This document shows positions 3,267 through 7,115 of a stretch of DNA of 7,115 nt, piece after piece. This stretch comes from an uncultured Pseudomonadota bacterium. Its GTDB lineage: Bacteria > Pseudomonadota > Gammaproteobacteria > Burkholderiales > SG8-39. Under the pieces are notes generated by a model. That model was not told where the DNA came from. It saw nothing but the letters and a program-made list of their open reading frames with translations, and did no database searches. Each line of letters opens with the position of its first letter. Position 1 is the first letter of the stretch. The DNA lies in assembly GCA_903909415.1 (NCBI GenBank), contig CAIVVS010000267.1:1-7115 (forward strand), given 5' to 3'. The translations under genes were made by a program, and so were the position numbers.

Positions 3267-5381
3267 ATGCGACTGCACTCCAACCGCAATCGCCCGTCGC
3301 ATCTCGGGCCCTTGCCACTTGAGCGCCTGGGGCGTGATCCGCACCGGATCATTGCAGCGAGTGGCCTCGCGCAGCCCATTGACGCCCACGCGGCGGGGCC
3401 GGACGCGATCACGCCGCACGCGTTCGAGTACCGTGACCTGTTCCGGCGCTTCCTCGACGGACCGGTCGCGCCCACCAAGGCCCCCGTGCCCGAGGACCCG
3501 AAGGCGCGCGCGAACAACCTCAAGGCTTCGGCGTATTTCCTGGATGCGATCGCAGCGGGCTGCTGCGCGTTGGATGCCGCCGAGTCCGCTGCCTGTGGCG
3601 GACACACGCATGCGCTGGTCTGCCTGGTCGAGTTCGGGCGCGAGCCGGAAGAGGGCGAGCCCGGGGCTGCGTGGATACGTGGCGCCAACGTCGCGCGCAC
3701 CGATCTGCGCGCCACCGAGATCGCGGTGGTGCTGTCGGGCTATGTTCGCTGGCTGGGGTGGAATTCAACGGGCCACGCCGATGGCGCGTCCAAGCTGGAC
3801 CTGTCCGCACTCGCGTTGCGCGCCGGATTGGTGACGCTGGACGCCGCAGGTCAACTTGCCGCGCCCTTCCTGCGCCGCGGGTTTCGCATCGCCGCCATCA
3901 CCACCGACTGGGCGCTGGCGCCGGATGCGCCGCTGGCCGAGGGCGTGGACCTGCATTCCACTGACCCCGCCTGCCATGAAGGCACGGACGGTACCCGTCC
4001 CGGCTGGTACTACGAGGAGGAGGCCAAGCGTCCCCTGCACATGGGTGCGTGGCCGATGGAGGACATCCCGCACGCGGACCAGCCCAGCACCTTGGTGATC
4101 CGCGAGGAGATCCGGCGCGTGCCCAAGCGCGGCGACTTCTTCAAGCGCGCCGAGGCCGGCGACCTGGGCGACAAGCCGCAGCGCGAGCGCCGCCGCTTCC
4201 CGATGAAGCACCCGCTGGCGCTGGGCATGCAGCCGCTGATCCAGCACATGGTGCCGCTGCAGGGCACGCGCGAGACCTTCCCGCCGTCGCCGCGCGCCGC
4301 CGAATTCGCCGACCCGGTGGCCAACGCGCAGGCGATCAAGGCGCTGGCGCATTTCCTGGGCGCGGACTTCGTCGGCATCTGCGAGGCCGAGCCGTGGATG
4401 TACTACTCGCACGAGGACCAGAAGGGCGAGCCGCTGCCGGCCTACCACCGGTACGCGGTGGTGATGCTGATCGACCAGGGCTGGGAGACCATGGAGGGCG
4501 CCTCGGGCGATGACTGGATCAGCGCCAGCCAGTCGATGCGCGCCTATATGCGCGGCGCCGAGATCGCCGGCGTGATGGCGGCGCACTGCCGGCGCCTGGG
4601 CTGGTCCGCGCGCGCCCACACCAACGCGCACTCCGAGGTGATCCACAACCCGGCCATCCTGATGGCGGGACTGGGCGAGGTGTCGCGCATCGGCGATACC
4701 ATCCTCAATCCCTTCATCGGGCCGCGCTCCAAGTCGGTGGTGTTCACCACCGACTTCCCGATGGCGGTGGACCGTCCGATCGACTTCGGCCTGCAGGACT
4801 TCTGCAACCAGTGCCGCAAGTGCGCGCGCGAATGCCCGTGCAACGCCATCCCCTTCGGCCCCAAGGTGATGTTCAACGGCTACGAGATCTGGAAGGCCGA
4901 CGTCGAGAAGTGCACCCGCTACCGGGTGACGCAGATGCGCGGCTCGGCCTGCGGGCGCTGCATGAAGATGTGCCCGTGGAACCGCGAGGACACGGCGGCA
5001 TCGCGCGAGCTGATGTGGCGCTCGATCAAGGAACCCGAATCCCGCGCGGCCATCATTGCGGCCGACGACGCCGAGGGCAACGGCATACGCAACCCGGTCA
5101 AGCGCTGGTGGTTTGACCTGGAAGTGGTGGACGGCGTCGCGGTGCTGCCTCCCTCGGGGACCAACGAGCGCGACCTGAACCTCGGGCGCGAGGACAAGCT
5201 CGCCGCCGGACAGAAGCTCGCGATGTTCCCGCCCGAGCTGCAGCCGCCCGCAGGCGCCAGCATGGCCGACGTCCACCCGATCGACCGGGTTGCCGGCCAG
5301 AAACGCTACCAGGAAGCGGAATCGCCCGAGGCGGCGTGGGCTAGGGTCGATCTGACGCGGCTCAGTCCAACACGACGTTGA
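3267..5381 (+). CDS. Cytosolic reductive dehalogenase-like cobalamin/Fe-S protein
   Basis: RdhA-family enzymes use cobalamin and two 4Fe-4S clusters to remove halogens from organic compounds; the substrate here is unknown. The 704-aa product ends in the family hallmark: C513-x2-C516-x2-C519-x3-C523-P, then C549-x12-C562-x2-C565-x3-C569-P, for two 4Fe-4S clusters. The cobalamin-binding nitroreductase-like core covers about residues 350-505, with WMYYSHED (tyrosines 379/380), NPAILMAGLGEVSRIGD and GPRSKSVVFTTDFP. An earlier segment, about residues 83-220, repeats its outline (KASAYFLDAIAAG, SGYVRWLGWNSTGHADGAS, ALRAGLVTLDAAG, IAAITTDWAL) but has no cysteine motif; it looks like a degenerate duplicate. 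There is no Tat signal and no adjacent anchor gene, so it is a cytosolic, catabolic-type protein. The usual C-terminal reductase of NpRdhA-like enzymes is absent. The ATG at 3267 is chosen because family-like sequence (NRPSHLGPLPLERLG) begins just after it; a GTG at 3234 behind GAAGAG is the alternative. The frame stays open upstream through the attC. The 3' end overlaps the convergent acetyltransferase gene by 20 bp. Confidence 0.87.
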   Translation: MRLHSNRNRPSHLGPLPLERLGRDPHRIIAASGLAQPIDAHAAGPDAITPHAFEYRDLFRRFLDGPVAPTKAPVPEDPKARANNLKASAYFLDAIAAGCCALDAAESAACGGHTHALVCLVEFGREPEEGEPGAAWIRGANVARTDLRATEIAVVLSGYVRWLGWNSTGHADGASKLDLSALALRAGLVTLDAAGQLAAPFLRRGFRIAAITTDWALAPDAPLAEGVDLHSTDPACHEGTDGTRPGWYYEEEAKRPLHMGAWPMEDIPHADQPSTLVIREEIRRVPKRGDFFKRAEAGDLGDKPQRERRRFPMKHPLALGMQPLIQHMVPLQGTRETFPPSPRAAEFADPVANAQAIKALAHFLGADFVGICEAEPWMYYSHEDQKGEPLPAYHRYAVVMLIDQGWETMEGASGDDWISASQSMRAYMRGAEIAGVMAAHCRRLGWSARAHTNAHSEVIHNPAILMAGLGEVSRIGDTILNPFIGPRSKSVVFTTDFPMAVDRPIDFGLQDFCNQCRKCARECPCNAIPFGPKVMFNGYEIWKADVEKCTRYRVTQMRGSACGRCMKMCPWNREDTAASRELMWRSIKEPESRAAIIAADDAEGNGIRNPVKRWWFDLEVVDGVAVLPPSGTNERDLNLGREDKLAAGQKLAMFPPELQPPAGASMADVHPIDRVAGQKRYQEAESPEAAWARVDLTRLSPTRR

Positions 5382-5799
5382 ACCGAAGGCTGCGCGCCAG
5401 CAGCCCCTGCCGGAAATAGAAGCGCTGGCCCAGCGCATTGTCCAGCGGCGTGTCCAGCACCAGCTTCCCGCAGCCGAGCGCCTTGCCCTGCGCCTTCAGC
5501 CAGTCCATCAGCGCCGCGCCATGGCCCTGACCCCGTTCTCCTTCGCGCGTCACCAGGTCGTCCACGTACAGGAAGCGCCCGTGCACCAGGTTGTCGGTGA
5601 CGCGCCAGCCGGCCAGCGCGCGTGCCTCGCCGCCGGACCACAGGCCGTGCAGCCGGTAGCCGTGCGCCTGCTGCAGCCGCCAGCGGCGCGCCAGTTCCTC
5701 GGCGTCGGCCAGGTGAGGGCGCAGTTCGCGCATCAGCGGCCACAGGGCGTGTGCGCCGGCCTCGTCGGTGACTTCACGTACTTCGGCCGCTTCGGCCAT
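5362..5799 (-). CDS. GNAT-family N-acetyltransferase
   Basis: A 145-aa single-domain protein predicted to transfer an acetyl group from acetyl-CoA to an unknown acceptor. The acetyl-CoA-binding motif A is at about 79-100: YVDDLVTREGERGQGHGAAL, with the R/Q-x-x-G-x-G/A signature R89-G-Q-G92-H-G94. Motif B follows with KLVLDTPLDNALGQRFYFRQ, including the usual N-x-x-A-x-x-F-Y arrangement at the C-terminal side. The N-terminus (VREVTDEAGAHALWPLMREL) is the common GNAT start. The ATG at 5799 lies one base after the stop of the upstream decarboxylase-family gene, so the two are translationally coupled and form an operon. Its last codons overlap the 3' end of the convergent dehalogenase-like gene. 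Substrate cannot be inferred. Confidence 0.9.
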   Translation of the reverse strand: MAEAAEVREVTDEAGAHALWPLMRELRPHLADAEELARRWRLQQAHGYRLHGLWSGGEARALAGWRVTDNLVHGRFLYVDDLVTREGERGQGHGAALMDWLKAQGKALGCGKLVLDTPLDNALGQRFYFRQGLLARSLRFNVVLD

Positions 5800-5800
5800 G

Positions 5801-6277
5801 TCACACCGCCTTCGGCGCGAAGCACAGCGCCACCGCGATCCGGTTCCAGGCATTGATGGTGGCGATGGCCGTGGTGAGGAAGGCCAGTTGCGCGCCCGGG
5901 AACTGCGCCGCGACCTGCGCATGCAGTTCGTCCGGCGCGCCCTGCCGGGCGACGTCGGTGAGCGCCTCGGTCCAGGCCAGGGCGGCGCATTCGCGCGCTG
6001 TGAACGCGCCGGCCTCGCGCCAGGTCGCCACCAGGTCGAGCTTGGCCTGCGGCACGCCGGCCTTGCGCGCGACGTCCAGGTGCAGCTGCAGGCAGTAGGC
6101 GCAGCCATTGAGCTGCGAGGCGCGTACCTTGAGCAGCTCGGTCAGGGCCTTCTCGATGCCCGCATCGTCCACCGCCTTGCCCAGCGCCAGCATGGCGGCA
6201 TACACCGCCGGCGCGGCGCGGGTGAAGTCCGGCGCGTCCAGCCGGGGCAGGTGGGTGGGTGTTGCCGGGCTGGTCAT
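5801..6277 (-). CDS. Carboxymuconolactone decarboxylase / AhpD-family protein
   Basis: A 158-aa member of the AhpD-like alkylhydroperoxidase superfamily (CMD domain). The catalytic signature is intact: E47-x11-C59-x2-C62-x3-H66 in TELLKVRASQLNGCAYCLQLH. In AhpD this forms the redox-active dithiol with its proton relay. The rest (ARECAALAWTEALTD at 94-108 and FLTTAIATINAWNRIAVAL at 133-151) matches the second half of the fold. A peroxidase or thiol-disulfide role is likelier than true decarboxylation. The ATG at 6277 has a good GGAG ribosome binding site 7 nt upstream. It is the first gene of a minus-strand operon with the acetyltransferase and is divergent from a MarR regulator, whose probable operator lies just upstream, suggesting regulation by an oxidant or an electrophile. 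Confidence 0.93.
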   Translation of the reverse strand: MTSPATPTHLPRLDAPDFTRAAPAVYAAMLALGKAVDDAGIEKALTELLKVRASQLNGCAYCLQLHLDVARKAGVPQAKLDLVATWREAGAFTARECAALAWTEALTDVARQGAPDELHAQVAAQFPGAQLAFLTTAIATINAWNRIAVALCFAPKAV

Positions 6278-6293
6278 GGCGGGTCTCCGGGAT

Positions 6294-6315
6294 TAGTATC
6301 AGGGGACTGATAATA
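6294..6315. promoter_or_regulatory. Palindromic operator in the divergent AhpD/marR promoter region
   Basis: The core is a perfect inverted repeat, TATCAG (6297-6302), gggA spacer, CTGATA (6307-6312). It extends to TTA and TAA at its edges with one mismatch. Length and symmetry suit a MarR dimer. The AT-rich TAATATAG directly beside it probably supplies -10 elements for one or both directions, so binding would repress the regulator and the AhpD-GNAT operon together. A related half-site, GGTACTGAC, follows at 6322-6330. Confidence 0.7.
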
Positions 6316-6333
6316 TAGTCGGGTACTGACACC

Positions 6334-6849
6334 TTGGGCAAATCCGTGCGCAAGTCCCTGAAGGGCAAGGCCAAGTCCGATTCTCGTGGCGATGCGGCCG
6401 CGGCCGCGACGCCCATCCCAGCCGTCGGCGAAGGCAAGCGCGGCGAGGACGGCCACCTCGGCTACCTGCTGCGCCAGGCGGGTGCGGCGCACCGGCTGCG
6501 CATGGAGCGCGCGCTGTCCGGCGAGGGAGTCACCTCGGCGCAGTTCGCGGTGCTGACCATGCTCGCCGCCTATCCCGGTATCTCCGGGGCCGACGTCGCG
6601 CGCCTGTGCCTGCTGACGCCGCAGACCGTCAGCCAGATCGTCGCCAACCTGGAGCGCGACGGGCTGGTCGGGCGCGAGGCGCATGCGGTGCACGGCCGCA
6701 TCCTGCAGATCGGGTTGAGCGAGGCGGGGCGCGAGGCGCTGGCGCGCTGCCGGCGTACCGTGATGGCGCTGGAGAAGCAGCTCGTCGCCGGCCTGTCACC
6801 GGCGGACGAAGGCGCGGTGCGGCGCTGGCTGGTGGCCGTGGCGCGCTGA
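6334..6849 (+). CDS. MarR-family transcriptional regulator
   Basis: A dimeric winged helix-turn-helix repressor, probably controlling itself and the divergent AhpD-GNAT operon. The conserved domain starts near residue 41 (HLGYLLRQAGAAHRLRMERAL), with SAQFAVLTMLAAYPGIS at 68-84, the recognition helix region ADVARLCLLTPQTVSQIVANLERDGLV at 86-112, the wing REAHAVHGRILQIGLSEAGR to 133, and the dimerisation helix after. The assigned start is TTG at 6334; GTG at 6346 is an alternative and an in-frame stop at 6316 excludes anything upstream. Neither has a good Shine-Dalgarno. With the TTG start the protein has an unusual 40-residue basic, Ala-rich, probably disordered N-terminal extension. Single cysteines (92, 139) are not at the OhrR sensor position, so the ligand is unknown. 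Confidence 0.9.
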   Translation: MGKSVRKSLKGKAKSDSRGDAAAAATPIPAVGEGKRGEDGHLGYLLRQAGAAHRLRMERALSGEGVTSAQFAVLTMLAAYPGISGADVARLCLLTPQTVSQIVANLERDGLVGREAHAVHGRILQIGLSEAGREALARCRRTVMALEKQLVAGLSPADEGAVRRWLVAVAR

Positions 6850-6886
6850 GCCAGACGCCCGTCGATTTTTCGGCGCCTCCGGTTGG

Positions 6887-6892
6887 TAAGAT
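6887..6892 (+). promoter_or_regulatory. Probable -10 box of a leaderless LLM oxidoreductase gene
   Basis: TAAGAT fits the TANNNT form and ends exactly 6 bp before the ATG at 6899; no Shine-Dalgarno is present. The same -10 to ATG spacing occurs at higB and brnT. No convincing -35 is visible. Confidence 0.5.
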
Positions 6893-6898
6893 CGCCCC

Positions 6899-7115
6899 AT
6901 GAAGTTCTGCTTTTTCCACCTGATGCCCTACCTGCGTCCCGATGCGCGCATCGGCGACGAATTGGCGCGGGGCGAGCGCGCCGCAGGCGGCCAGGAATGG
7001 CCGATGCCCAACAAGGGCTTCGACCCGCAGCTCGCGCAGTCGCTGTACCGCGAGTACATCGACACCATGGTGTTCTCCGAGCAGTGCGGCTTCGACTGGA
7101 TGGGCGCGAACGAGC
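6899..7115 (+). CDS. LLM-class (luciferase-like) flavin-dependent oxidoreductase, N-terminal part
   Basis: The first 72 codons read MKFCFFHLMPYLRPD, then WPMPNKGFDPQLAQSLYREY, IDTMVFSEQCGFDWMGANE. The short first beta strand, the Y-x-x-Y-x-D/E-x-x-x-x-A/S-E-x-x-G-F-D-W segment and the acidic end (normally continuing N-E-H-H) are characteristic of bacterial-luciferase-like TIM-barrel monooxygenases, which use FMNH2 and O2. The gene runs off the right edge, so substrate class and full length are unknown. It is separated from marR by 49 bp in the same orientation; its own -10-like box suggests independent transcription. Confidence 0.85.
   Translation, partial: MKFCFFHLMPYLRPDARIGDELARGERAAGGQEWPMPNKGFDPQLAQSLYREYIDTMVFSEQCGFDWMGANE

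Noticed and set aside
3765..5438. Long minus-strand open frame (557 codons) opposite the dehalogenase-like gene
   Set aside because: It is an antisense shadow caused by very high GC at third positions; the translation is rich in His, Arg and Ala with no family motifs, while the plus strand encodes clear Fe-S cysteine motifs.
6841..6898. Terminator between marR and the LLM oxidoreductase gene (T-run at 6866-6870)
   Set aside because: No stable stem directly precedes the five T residues, so there is not enough to call a terminator.

Overview
The window covers the proximal end of a chromosomal (sedentary) integron and the chromosomal DNA beside it. It probably comes from a high-GC gammaproteobacterium, most likely Xanthomonadaceae (Xanthomonas/Lysobacter/Luteimonas group). 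That placement is an inference from the very GC-rich flank, the style of the IntI N-terminus and the neighbouring gene families; I could not test it by search.

Bases 1-3204 are the integron. The first 49 codons of an integron integrase gene lie on the minus strand (1-148). They are followed by a roughly 125-bp attI/promoter region containing a LexA-like box, and then by five plus-strand gene cassettes separated by recognisable attC sites. Cassette 1 (275-1179) encodes an unrecognised 281-aa protein. Cassette 2 (1180-1838) encodes a HigB/HigA toxin-antitoxin pair. Cassette 3 (1839-2244) encodes a cysteine-rich DUF1272 protein and ends in a long, VCR-like attC. Cassette 4 (2245-2540) encodes a 42-aa glycine-rich protein. 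Cassette 5 (2541 to about 3198) encodes a BrnT/BrnA toxin-antitoxin pair and ends in an attC whose outer core box is degenerate, marking the junction with the chromosome. Cassette genes are visibly lower in GC than the flank.

From about 3205 the DNA is very GC-rich and codes for ordinary chromosomal genes. A 704-aa cytosolic reductive-dehalogenase-like protein (3267-5381) has two 4Fe-4S motifs and an apparent duplicated N-terminal module. A coupled minus-strand pair follows: an AhpD-type carboxymuconolactone decarboxylase-family protein (5801-6277) and then a GNAT acetyltransferase (5362-5799). A MarR regulator (6334-6849) is divergent from that pair across a palindromic operator. The window ends in the first 72 codons of a luciferase-like (LLM) flavin oxidoreductase (6899 to the edge).

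How the parts work together: the integrase would shuffle cassettes at attI and the attC sites. The two toxin-antitoxin cassettes carry their own palindromic promoters, so they can be expressed at any position, and they probably stabilise the array. Both toxin genes look leaderless: a -10 box ends exactly 6 bp before the ATG and there is no Shine-Dalgarno. The MarR protein probably controls itself and the AhpD-GNAT pair in response to a small molecule or oxidant. The least explained items are the cassette 1 protein, the glycine-rich cassette and the duplicated dehalogenase-like protein next to the integron edge.
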